Shown piece by piece: positions 24,643 through 32,437 of a DNA stretch of 64,000 bases (positions are counted from its first letter, which is position 1; every line of letters starts with the position of its first letter). Origin of the DNA: TMP-24 sp046348855 (GTDB lineage: Bacteria; Pseudomonadota; Alphaproteobacteria; Rhodobacterales; Rhodobacteraceae); assembly GCA_046348855.1 (NCBI GenBank), contig JAXMDK010000005.1:98201-162200 (forward strand). The letters are read 5' to 3'. The translations under genes were made by a program, and so were the position numbers. Under the pieces are notes generated by a model. The model was not told where the DNA came from. It made no database searches and saw nothing but the letters and a program-made list of their open reading frames with translations.

Positions 24643-25470
24643 TCAGAGGGTGAAGTTGGAAATCAGGAGTTCCGCCGCCGGTCGCGCAGCCCCGCCAGTG
24701 ACCGTGTAGGTGGTCCTGACCTCTGCGATGCGGAAGGCAGCGAACGTCTCGCGGACCTCCGGCAGGTCGTTGATGGAAAGCAGGAAGCGTCCCTTCATGC
24801 CGGCGAGCACCTCGGCGATGCGGGCGAAGTCGGCGCGGGCGAACATGGCCTTGCCGTAGTCGGTCTCGCAGCCCCAGTAGGGCGGGTCGAGGTAGAAGAG
24901 CGTCCCTGCCCCGTCATAGCGGCCGATGAAGTCCGCCCAGTCGAGGCACTCGATGACGACACCGGCAAGGCGGGCGTGGACATCTTCCAGCATGGGCTCC
25001 AGCGTCGTCAGGTTGAACCGCCCCGGCCGGTCCTTCGAGACGCCGAAATTCCGCCCCGATACCTTGCCGCCGAACGCGGTCCGCTGGAGGTAGAGGAACC
25101 GCGCCGCCCTCTCGAGGTCGGTCAGGGTGTCGGGGTTGACCGCGACCAGGCGATTGAACTCTGCCCGCACCGTCAGCTGGAAGCGCAGCATCTCGATGAA
25201 CTGGGGATAATGCCGCTGGAGGATGCGGAACAGGGTGGCCACATCGCGGCCGAAATCGTTGACCACCTCGAGCCGCGGACGTCGGGTCCGCCGGAAGAAG
25301 ATCCCGCCCATGCCGACAAAGGGCTCGGCATAGGTGGCGTGGTCGACGGCGTCGAGGATCGTGGTGATCCGGCGCGCCAGATTGCGCTTGCCGCCCAGCC
25401 AGGGAGCGACCGGCGAGACGGGTTCGACCGGCAGTAACGAAGAAGGTGGAATGGGACTTTCCGTGAACAT
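24643..25470 (-). CDS. D12-class N6-adenine DNA methyltransferase (Dam-like)
   Basis: A 275-residue methyltransferase. The order is APWLGGKRN (motif X, residues 22-30), FVGMGG (SAM motif I, 51-56) and DPPY (motif IV, 195-198), as in alpha-class Dam enzymes. The target sequence is not predictable. It probably modified phage DNA to protect it from host restriction. It is separated by 146 nt from the tail gene. Confidence 0.88.
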   Translation of the reverse strand: MFTESPIPPSSLLPVEPVSPVAPWLGGKRNLARRITTILDAVDHATYAEPFVGMGGIFFRRTRRPRLEVVNDFGRDVATLFRILQRHYPQFIEMLRFQLTVRAEFNRLVAVNPDTLTDLERAARFLYLQRTAFGGKVSGRNFGVSKDRPGRFNLTTLEPMLEDVHARLAGVVIECLDWADFIGRYDGAGTLFYLDPPYWGCETDYGKAMFARADFARIAEVLAGMKGRFLLSINDLPEVRETFAAFRIAEVRTTYTVTGGAARPAAELLISNFTL

Positions 25471-25588
25471 GCGAATCGTGCCTTAAGTGCCGTCCCTGAG
25501 CTCAGGGGCAAGGGAGCGGCCATAAGCTTTGGCTGGTCGGCGGGGGCTCTCGAACTTTCCCCGTGTCGGAGGGCGTTGGCGCGCCCTT

Positions 25589-25610
25589 CGGCCTCCCGTC
25601 CGGGAGGCCG
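25589..25610 (-). terminator. Perfect hairpin after tail-fibre gene
   Basis: CGGCCTCCCG at 25589-25598 and CGGGAGGCCG at 25601-25610 form a 10-bp stem (nine or fewer pairs once a sterically allowed loop is left). It begins six nt after the stop of the 1094-residue tail gene, so it probably ends the late phage transcript. No uridine run follows. Confidence 0.5.
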
Positions 25611-25616
25611 TCATCT

Positions 25617-28600
25617 TCACGCGCTGAGGGCGCTTTCGAGGATCACCGCGCCGAGGATGATCGTGGTCGAGGAAACCCCGTCCATGTGCGCCCCATAGGT
25701 CGCGGCCCCCGGAGCCTGTTCGTAGCCCGCCACCGCTTCCACATCGTCGGTGGCCGTGCCCGACTTGCCTTCGTAGATCTGGGCCGCGCCCGTCAGCGAC
25801 GCCGCCCCCAGGGTGCCGTTGTTCCGCGCACCCAGGTAGGCCACCACGCAGTTGCTCTTGGTGGTCGAGCGGAAGTGGTCGATCGCGGCCGCCGTCAGGC
25901 CGGTCGAGTTGAAGCCGGTCGCGGCCGTCGCGCCATCGACATAATGGCCAAGGACGATGAGGCCGTTCACCGTGGTGCTGGCGGTGATCTGGATGGTGAC
26001 CAGACCCGTGCCGGGCGCGACGAGGAAGGCGGCACCGATGGCCGCGTTCGAGCGGTTCCCGGAGCCAAGCGCCGTCAGGACCGTGCCGGTGCCGGGGGGG
26101 CGGTTCTTGGGGCCGACCGTGACCGTGTAGGTGGTGGCGGCCGTCCCCGAAAGCCGGGCCATGATCCTGACGAGCAGCGGCCGGTTCTCGAGCGTGAATT
26201 CCACGCTTTCGTACTGTGTCCCGTTCGTCGATGTGACCAACGGCGCAAAGGCGCTGACCGGCGACGAGATCGGATAGGAGGACAGCACCTGGCTGGCGAT
26301 GATCGTGTGCGCCACCGTGTTCTTGATCGAGGCCTTGCGCGACAGGTAGTAGCCCGCATCGGCGGACTGCACGTCATAGGTGCGGCCGTTGGCCCCGCCG
26401 ATCGGCACCCAGGCTTTAAGGCTGGAACCCCGGAACCACTGGTAGGTGCGGGTGATCCCGGCGGGAGCGGTCAGGCCGGCGTCCACGTCGAGGGTCGATC
26501 CGACCGCGTTCGCGCCGCCCACAAGCTGCGGAAGGGTGGCGAAGATCGACGCGCCGGAACGGATGTCGCCGCTCGAGGTCGGACCCATCGGCGGCGCAGA
26601 CCAGTCGATGGGATCGCCGTTCAGGTCGGTCTGAAACAGCCCCGCGGGGGCTTGCGGCACCAGTGAGGCGATATAGGCCATTTCGGTGGCGACGCTCAGG
26701 CCCGGCTGGGTGCGCGCCCCGGACGTGGACTTGAGGGTGAAGTCGCCGTTGACCGCATCGACATAGGCGTTCGCCATCGTTTCGGAAAACTCGCCCGCGA
26801 GCGCGGTGCCCCCGATGCACCAGTTGTTGGTGCGGGTCGATTGGCCGATGGCCGCCGACGGCTTGAAGAGGATGTTGTTGCGCCAATCGAAGCTCACGGC
26901 CGAGTTGACCCCGACGGTGATCCCATTGGTGGCGGTCGTGTCTTGCGGGTCGGGAGCGATGTGGTTGCCGAACACATAGCCGAGGCCCGAAACGCCCCAG
27001 GTCTGCGCCGGCACCTGATTGCCGGCGGCGTTCGAGTTCTGATCGACCACCGCGCGGGTGTCGGTCGGCAGGTAGTTCGCCGGCAGGTAGTTGCCGATGA
27101 TGTGGATCGCGGAGGCGCGCTGGAAGGTCAGGTAGCCGGTGCCGCCCGAGAAGTCGTTGGCATAGATGACGATGTCGTGGCTGTCCTGCTTGGGGTCGAT
27201 CCGGTTCGCGTGGGGCGACATGCCCACGTCCGAGGCCCACAGGTTCAGCGCGATGAGCGCGGCGCGCTGGCCGTAGATCCTGACAGCGGTCGAGCTGATC
27301 TTCTCGAAAAGGCAGCGATAGACGAGGAGGCCCTTGGTCATCTGCGCCATCGACGCCGGGCTCGGGTTCCCCTTCGGATGGAACCCATACATGCCGTAGC
27401 ATTCGGTGATCGACGACTGATCGAGCGTGAAGTCGTTGGCCGACGCCATGTAGAGGCCGAACTGGACCCGCGACTTCGAGCGGACATGCCTCCTGATCCA
27501 GCAGTTCGAGAGCCTGTTGCCCACGGTCGGGTTTTGGCTGATGACCGCCTGGTTCACGTCCTCGTCGAGGCCGGTGTCAGACGCCGTGCCTTCGAGGATC
27601 AGGCCGAACAGGTTGACGTAGTTGGCGCCGTTGAAGTCGAAGTTGCGCGAGCGCGCCGAATATTCGACGCCGCCGGAGACGTTCGCCCGGTTGGCCAGGC
27701 GCAAGAAGTAGGTGGTCGTGCCGTCGCCGTTCGCCTTGAAGGCCCATTCGCCTTCGCAGATGTTCTTCGGGATGTTGCGCAGCCCGACGCGATCCTTGTA
27801 GGTCGCGCCGCTGTCATATTCCTTCGACGTTCCGGTCAGGTTGATGGTCTTGGTGGCCGGGTCGAAGGAGGCAACGGAGTTCGCGGTGGCGAGGTTCGGG
27901 TAGCAGTAGTGGTAGACCCGCATGGCCTCGATCTCGGCCTGCGTGTACTTGTCGGTGATCGCGGCATTCTGCCAGCCGGTGATGGTCGGCTTGGCGTTCG
28001 GTCCGTTCGGGCCGGTCACGACCGTCCAGCCGGCAGGCCAGTCCTGCGCGTTGTTGGTCTCGATCTTGTTGCGGGGCGAGACGATCCATTCGCCCGACAG
28101 CGCCATGATCTGGCCCTGTTCGCGTGGGTAGAAAGCATAGGGCGAGCCGCCGGGAACGGCGGTGTCCGGCAGCGTCACCTTGTCGATCGCGGCCCAATCG
28201 GCGCCGACCACGGCGGCGTCGGCCGCGGTGCAGGCGGTCAGCCCGGTCAGCACTTCACAGGCCGACAGGACCACCTGTTCGCTGCCATAGCGATAGATGC
28301 GCGTCGGCGCTCCAGCCGTGCCGGAAGCCCCGGCGTTCAGCTTGGTTTCGGCCACCCGATAGATGCCGCCGCGAACGCCGATGCGCGCGCCGGGATTGGT
28401 CTTGGCCGCGAACTCGATGGTGGCATAGGGCTGCGCCAGGGTGCCGGGGGCGGTGTCCGAACCGCCGGGGGCCACGTATTTGTCGAAGGCGGTGCCATAG
28501 TCCACGGCCGGCAGGTAGCCGCGCCATTCGGGCGCGACCGCCTGCACGGTGAAGCTCGAGAAGGGCGCGGGGTCGGCCCCGACCAGAAGCGAGAGGCCGC

Positions 28601-28901
28601 CCGGCGCGGTGACATTGACGATGGCCATCTGCACCACGTCGCCGACCTGCAACAGATAGGCGGCTGCGACCGTCGCGCCGTTGACCCTGTAGGTCTTGGC
28701 CCCCTCGGTGCAGGGTCCGGTCGGTGCCGAATAGCTGCCCGCCGCCCAGGCCGCGCCGATGGCGATGCCGGGCCGGAGATTGGCGATGTTCAGCGCCGGG
28801 CTGGTCAGGATGGTGATGACCGGCGACGAGGCCAGCGCGCGCACCACGGTGCGGCCGCGCCGCCGCCGCAGACGGGCGTTAGAGCGGTCCGCAACGAACA
28901 T
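25617..28901 (-). CDS. Large right-handed beta-helix phage tail protein
   Basis: A 1094-residue protein. The N terminus (MFVADRSNARLRRRRGRT) is basic. Residues 30-130 resemble phage tail-fibre attachment modules. KYVAPGGSDTAPGTLAQPYATIEFAAKTNPG opens a pectate-lyase-like parallel beta-helix that runs to about residue 750. After that come Ig-like segments and a Gly/Thr-rich C terminus. Such proteins are receptor-binding or polysaccharide-degrading tail components. The start shares one base with the stop of the preceding 80-residue gene (TGATG). It is intact in frame despite the decay around it. Confidence 0.8.
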   Translation of the reverse strand: MFVADRSNARLRRRRGRTVVRALASSPVITILTSPALNIANLRPGIAIGAAWAAGSYSAPTGPCTEGAKTYRVNGATVAAAYLLQVGDVVQMAIVNVTAPGGLSLLVGADPAPFSSFTVQAVAPEWRGYLPAVDYGTAFDKYVAPGGSDTAPGTLAQPYATIEFAAKTNPGARIGVRGGIYRVAETKLNAGASGTAGAPTRIYRYGSEQVVLSACEVLTGLTACTAADAAVVGADWAAIDKVTLPDTAVPGGSPYAFYPREQGQIMALSGEWIVSPRNKIETNNAQDWPAGWTVVTGPNGPNAKPTITGWQNAAITDKYTQAEIEAMRVYHYCYPNLATANSVASFDPATKTINLTGTSKEYDSGATYKDRVGLRNIPKNICEGEWAFKANGDGTTTYFLRLANRANVSGGVEYSARSRNFDFNGANYVNLFGLILEGTASDTGLDEDVNQAVISQNPTVGNRLSNCWIRRHVRSKSRVQFGLYMASANDFTLDQSSITECYGMYGFHPKGNPSPASMAQMTKGLLVYRCLFEKISSTAVRIYGQRAALIALNLWASDVGMSPHANRIDPKQDSHDIVIYANDFSGGTGYLTFQRASAIHIIGNYLPANYLPTDTRAVVDQNSNAAGNQVPAQTWGVSGLGYVFGNHIAPDPQDTTATNGITVGVNSAVSFDWRNNILFKPSAAIGQSTRTNNWCIGGTALAGEFSETMANAYVDAVNGDFTLKSTSGARTQPGLSVATEMAYIASLVPQAPAGLFQTDLNGDPIDWSAPPMGPTSSGDIRSGASIFATLPQLVGGANAVGSTLDVDAGLTAPAGITRTYQWFRGSSLKAWVPIGGANGRTYDVQSADAGYYLSRKASIKNTVAHTIIASQVLSSYPISSPVSAFAPLVTSTNGTQYESVEFTLENRPLLVRIMARLSGTAATTYTVTVGPKNRPPGTGTVLTALGSGNRSNAAIGAAFLVAPGTGLVTIQITASTTVNGLIVLGHYVDGATAATGFNSTGLTAAAIDHFRSTTKSNCVVAYLGARNNGTLGAASLTGAAQIYEGKSGTATDDVEAVAGYEQAPGAATYGAHMDGVSSTTIILGAVILESALSA

Positions 28902-29143
28902 CACTTGAACTCCCCGCGGTAGACCGAGGCGCGGCCGACGGCGGCGCGGAACCACAGCACCTGGCCGCTTTCGCAGATCATCTGGCTTTCCTCGCGCAGC
29001 TTCGCCCCATCCTGGGCGCCAGTCGGCGCGGTGGCCCCGAAGGCGACATAGACGAGCTGCCCCTCCCAGACCTGGATGAATTCCCGCATGGTCAGGGTGA
29101 TCGGCCCGGTCCAGGCCTGGTCGTCGATCGGCGTCAGCGACAT
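28901..29143 (-). CDS. Small phage protein preceding tail fibre
   Basis: An 80-residue protein (MSLTPIDDQAWTGPITLTMREF..., ending VGRASVYRGEFK) with a beta-rich pattern and no known domain. It lies between gpD and the beta-helix protein with a 1-nt overlap to the latter, so it may be a small baseplate or fibre-assembly factor; this is inferred from position. Confidence 0.6.
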   Translation of the reverse strand: MSLTPIDDQAWTGPITLTMREFIQVWEGQLVYVAFGATAPTGAQDGAKLREESQMICESGQVLWFRAAVGRASVYRGEFK

Positions 29144-29161
29144 GGTTCTCTCTCCTTCTTC

Positions 29162-30130
29162 TTAAGAGGCCTTGCGGCCCTCGAAACTCGTGGTCAGGCC
29201 GGCCGAGAGGTCATGGACAACGCGGGTCACATGCCAATCTCCGTTCAGTTCGGCGCGCAGGCCGGCGAGCCGCGCCGTGCCCCCGGCGAAGAGGCCCGGC
29301 TCAAACCCGGCGAGGTCGGCCGAGATCGTCAGGCCGGCACGGCCGGCACGGGCCAGCTCGCCCTCGCAGGCGCGCGTCGCCTCCTCCTGCGTCGGGTAGA
29401 TGTGACGGAGCCGCTGGACCGGCTTGCCGGCGCCACGCATCACCTTGCGCCGCTGGCCGGTCGCCATGTCGGACCATTCCGCCTCCACCGACTTGAAGTC
29501 GGCGCGGCCGTCGACCGACCAGGACCAGGCGCCCAGCCGGGCCGGGCCGATCTCGGCCGGCGTGATCTTGTCGCCGGCGGCGGTCTTGCCCTCGCCGCGC
29601 TTCTGGACGATGAGCCGCCCGCCGGCGGGCTTGGCGGTGGCATCAAGCGTCGCGGCAATGCGGGTCAGGAAATGCAGATCGCTTTCGGCGGTCTGGGCAA
29701 GATAGGCCCAGTGCGCCGCGGCGACGCTCTGGCCCACCACCGGCTTCAGCCCCGCATCGGCCGCGATCCGGGCGACGATATCGGAGAGCGTCTTCGCCTC
29801 CCAGGCGCGGGTCTTGGGCGCCCGGATGCTGCCCTTCATGTCGGCGGCGGTGGCGGTGATCCTGAACCGTTGTGCCGGGCCTTCGCCCGCCATTCCATCG
29901 ACCGCGAACCGCCCCATGAGGGCCAGCGGCAGGCCGGTGAACCCCAGCCACAGGTCGAGCTTGGTCTCCATGTCCGGCCAGGCGATGCGCCCGTCGCGGT
30001 CATCGAGCTCGATTTCCAGCCGGTCGGCCTTCTCGCCGTCCTCGTCGGTGACGCGGAGCGAAAGAAGCCGGTCGCGGAAGGTCGCGGTCACGTCGTCGCC
30101 CGAGGCTTCGATGCGGAAGGCCGGCGTCAT
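29162..30130 (-). CDS. Phage late control D / gpD-like baseplate hub protein
   Basis: A 322-residue protein of the P2 gpD/Mu gp45-like hub family: FRDRLLSLRVTDEDGEKADRLEIELDDRDGRIAWPDMETKLDLWLGF, then LSDIVARIAADAGLKPVVG and AQTAESDLHFLTRIAATLDAT, the typical gpD blocks. It forms the central baseplate spike base in contractile tails. The gene is intact. Its start overlaps the end of a truncated upstream reading frame (ATGA at 30127-30130), presumed gpX. Confidence 0.85.
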   Translation of the reverse strand: MTPAFRIEASGDDVTATFRDRLLSLRVTDEDGEKADRLEIELDDRDGRIAWPDMETKLDLWLGFTGLPLALMGRFAVDGMAGEGPAQRFRITATAADMKGSIRAPKTRAWEAKTLSDIVARIAADAGLKPVVGQSVAAAHWAYLAQTAESDLHFLTRIAATLDATAKPAGGRLIVQKRGEGKTAAGDKITPAEIGPARLGAWSWSVDGRADFKSVEAEWSDMATGQRRKVMRGAGKPVQRLRHIYPTQEEATRACEGELARAGRAGLTISADLAGFEPGLFAGGTARLAGLRAELNGDWHVTRVVHDLSAGLTTSFEGRKAS

Positions 30131-30180
30131 GTCCGCCCCCAGAGCCGGATATCGCCCTTGGCCGGCCTCGGCGGCGGCGA
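30127..30180 (-). pseudogene. 3' scrap of a tail protein X-like gene
   Basis: Only about 18 codons remain (ending KGDIRLWGRT and stop). They sit where gpX, whose C terminus often ends in a VRLW-type motif, would precede gpD, and they keep an ATGA overlap with gpD. The frame upstream loses coding character at about 30180, where the plus-strand early genes begin. Assignment is by position and a short motif, so it is tentative. Confidence 0.35.
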
Positions 30181-30183
30181 CCC

Positions 30184-30576
30184 ATGTATGTGCATTTCGA
30201 TCCTGACGCCGTCGAGCGGCAACTCCGGGAGGTTCACCGCTCGATGATCGCGGCGGCAGAGCAGACCAAGAGCCACCGGCAGCCTTTTGTCCAGGCCTCG
30301 GCCAGGCTCTTCGAGCCCTACCTTGCCGCCGTCCTCGAATGTGTGCGGATGAAGAATGAAGGCCAGGCGCCTGCCTTCATTTCCGAAGTGATGGCGAACC
30401 ACATCGCCAATCTGGTGGTCAACACGCTCTCGCTCTGTGGCGATCCGGCGCAGGCGATGACCGTCATCGACCAGGTGGTGCAGAAGGCGATCACCAGTGT
30501 TTTCGGCCAGGGCGAGGTCGACGGAGTCTCCGCGGCCCGTCTCGAGTTTGTCGGGACGCCGGGGGGCCGCGCATGA
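30184..30576 (+). CDS. Mu-like early-region hypothetical protein
   Basis: A 130-residue helical protein (MYVHFDPDAVERQLREVHRSMIAAAEQTKSHRQPF..., NHIANLVVNTLSLCGDPAQAMTVIDQVVQKAITSVFG). I do not recognise a domain. It begins directly at the rearrangement point, so the N terminus may be shortened. It overlaps the next gene by four bases (ATGA), which shows an original operon. Confidence 0.55.
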   Translation: MYVHFDPDAVERQLREVHRSMIAAAEQTKSHRQPFVQASARLFEPYLAAVLECVRMKNEGQAPAFISEVMANHIANLVVNTLSLCGDPAQAMTVIDQVVQKAITSVFGQGEVDGVSAARLEFVGTPGGRA

Positions 30577-30818
30577 GCCGGCCCGTTACCAGCCTGATGG
30601 TGCCGCTGCGCCCGACGCGGATCGAACCCGACGACAGGATACTTGCCGAAAGCGAGGGCCGGGTCGCCGAGCGGGCGGTGGAGGTGAGGCTGACCTGCAA
30701 GGGGCTTTACCTGCGGCTCGAAGGCGGCCGGACCTTTGGCGTCAACCTGCACGAGCTGGCGAGCCTTGCCGCTGCGAGGCTTGAGGCGGTGCTGGCCGAC
30801 GAAGGAGACGCCCCGTGA
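30573..30818 (+). CDS. Mu-like early-region small protein upstream of gemA
   Basis: An 81-residue protein (MSRPVTSLMVPLRPTRIEPDDRIL, then VEVRLTCKGLYLRLEGGRTFGVNLHELASLAAARLEAVL). No known domain. ATGA overlap with the gene before and GTGA overlap with gemA place it in the early operon of a Mu-type phage. Confidence 0.55.
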   Translation: MSRPVTSLMVPLRPTRIEPDDRILAESEGRVAERAVEVRLTCKGLYLRLEGGRTFGVNLHELASLAAARLEAVLADEGDAP

Positions 30819-30940
30819 GCCGGGCCTTGCAGAAGCTCGTCCATGTCGGATGCCGCGAGCTGGGGATCGATGCCGAGACCCGGCGCGACCTGCAGCTGAT
30901 GGTCACCGGCAAGCCGAGCCTTCGGTCGCCTCGGGCCTGA
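30815..30940 (+). pseudogene. gemA: gemA (Mu gp16) truncated after about 35 codons
   Basis: A GTG at 30815 opens a 41-codon frame: MSRALQKLVHVGCRELGIDA, then ETRRDLQLMVTGKPS. This is the N-terminal signature of phage regulatory protein GemA. Complete family members have roughly 140-190 residues. After TGKPS the similarity stops; a few foreign codons lead to TGA at 30938-30940, and the overlapping frame carries the portal protein. A deletion has joined early gemA to the late head genes. Confidence 0.75.
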
Positions 30941-32343
30941 CCCCGCGTCGCCTCGCCGAAATCCTGCGGGCCTGCGACCAGGGCAATCTCGACGACTTCC
31001 TTGTCCTTGCCGAGGAGATGGAGGAGCGCGATGCGCACTATTACTCGGTGCTGGGGCAGAGGAAGCGCACTGTTTCGGGCGTGGCCCCGACGGTGATCCC
31101 GGCCTCCGACGCGGCGGGCGACCGCAAGATCGCCGATGCGGTCCGCGCCGGGATCGCCGAACATGACGGGTTCCCCGACCTGGTCGAAGACCTGTTGGAT
31201 GCGATCGGCAAGGGCTTTGCCGTGGCCGAGATCGACTGGAGGCAAACGGCGGCCGAATGGGTGCCACAGGCGTTCCTGTGGCGCGATCCGCGGTTCTTCC
31301 AGTTCGACCGCGAGACCGGGCGCGAGTTGCGGCTGCGCGACGAGGCCAATGTCATCGACGGGGTCGAGCTGGCGCCCTTCAAGTTCATCGCCCACCGGCC
31401 GCGCCTCAAGTCCGGGCTGAGCTATCGGGGCGGGATCGCCCGCGTCGTGGCCTTCGGCTGGATGTGCAAGGCCTATTCGGTCAAGGACTGGATCGCCTTC
31501 ATCGAGACCTACGGGCTGCCCTTGCGCCTCGGCCGCTACGGGTCGGAAGCAACGCCGCAGGATGTCCAGAAGCTGTTCTCGGCAGTGGCCAACATCGGCA
31601 CCGATGCCGCGGCCGTGCTGCCCGAGAGCATGCGGATCGAGTTCCAGGAAGCCGCCAAGGGCACCGGCGACAAGATCTTCGAGAACCTTGCCCGCTATGT
31701 CGACGAGCAGGTGTCGAAGGCGGTCCTCGGCCAGACCATGACCACCGACAACGGCTCGTCGCAAGCCCAGGCGCAGGTCCATAACGAGGTCCGCCACGAC
31801 ATCGCCGCCGCCGACGCCCGCGCGCTCAGGGCCACGCTGATGCGCGACCTGGTGCGCCCGTTCGTGGATCTGAATTTCGGCGTCCAGGATCGCTATCCGA
31901 CGCTCTCCATCGACATTGCCGAGCCGGAAGACACTGCCATGCTCATCGACAAGGCGGTGGCGCTGATGGGGAAGGGGGTCACCTTCAAGGCGTCGGAGCT
32001 GCGCGCCAAGCTGCGCCTGAGCGAGCCGGAGGCGGGCGATGAGCTGGTGGGCGGGCAGCCGGCCGCGCCAGCGCCGCCGGTGGCGAAGAACGCCCTTGCC
32101 CTCAACCAGGCCGAGCTCGACGCCGTCGACGAGATCGAGGCCGAGATGCTCGCCGACTGGGAAGAGGTCATGGACGAGGTGCTGGCGCCGGTCGAAGAGC
32201 TGGTGGCAAAGGCCGGCAGCTATGACGAAGTGATGAACGGGCTGGCCGAAACCATGCCCAAGGCCGGCGCTTCAAAGCTGATCGATGCCCTGGTGAAAGG
32301 CATGTTCAAGGCCCGCGCCGTGGGGGACCGGCAGGATGGCTGA
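30925..32343 (+). pseudogene. Mu gp29-like portal protein (DUF935), 5'-truncated
   Basis: From SGLTPRRLAEILRACDQGNLDDFLVLAEEMEERDAHYYSVLGQRKRTV onward, about 470 residues match DUF935 portal proteins (AFLWRDPRFFQFDRETGRELRL, KAYSVKDWIAFIETYGLPLRLGRY). The first 40-50 residues of the family are missing and there is no native start codon, because the frame enters from the truncated gemA region. Any translation would start in unrelated upstream sequence. The downstream small ORF overlaps its end by eight nt. Confidence 0.75.
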
Positions 32344-32437
32344 GGTCGTGTCCGCCGCCGAGCTCTGCCTTGCTACGGGGTTTGGGGTCATCATCGGTGT
32401 GTTCGCCACGCTGATCTTCTGGCCTTGGCATGACTGA
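32336..32437 (+). CDS. 33-residue single-helix membrane ORF
   Basis: ATG at 32336 overlaps the portal stop by eight nt; its own stop (32435-32437) overlaps the MuF start by eight nt. The product MAEVVSAAELCLATGFGVII continues with GVFATLIFWPWHD, giving one clear hydrophobic helix. Coupling on both sides argues that it is a genuine phage gene. No function is known; small membrane proteins between portal and MuF genes could be lysis- or assembly-related. Confidence 0.5.
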   Translation: MAEVVSAAELCLATGFGVIIGVFATLIFWPWHD

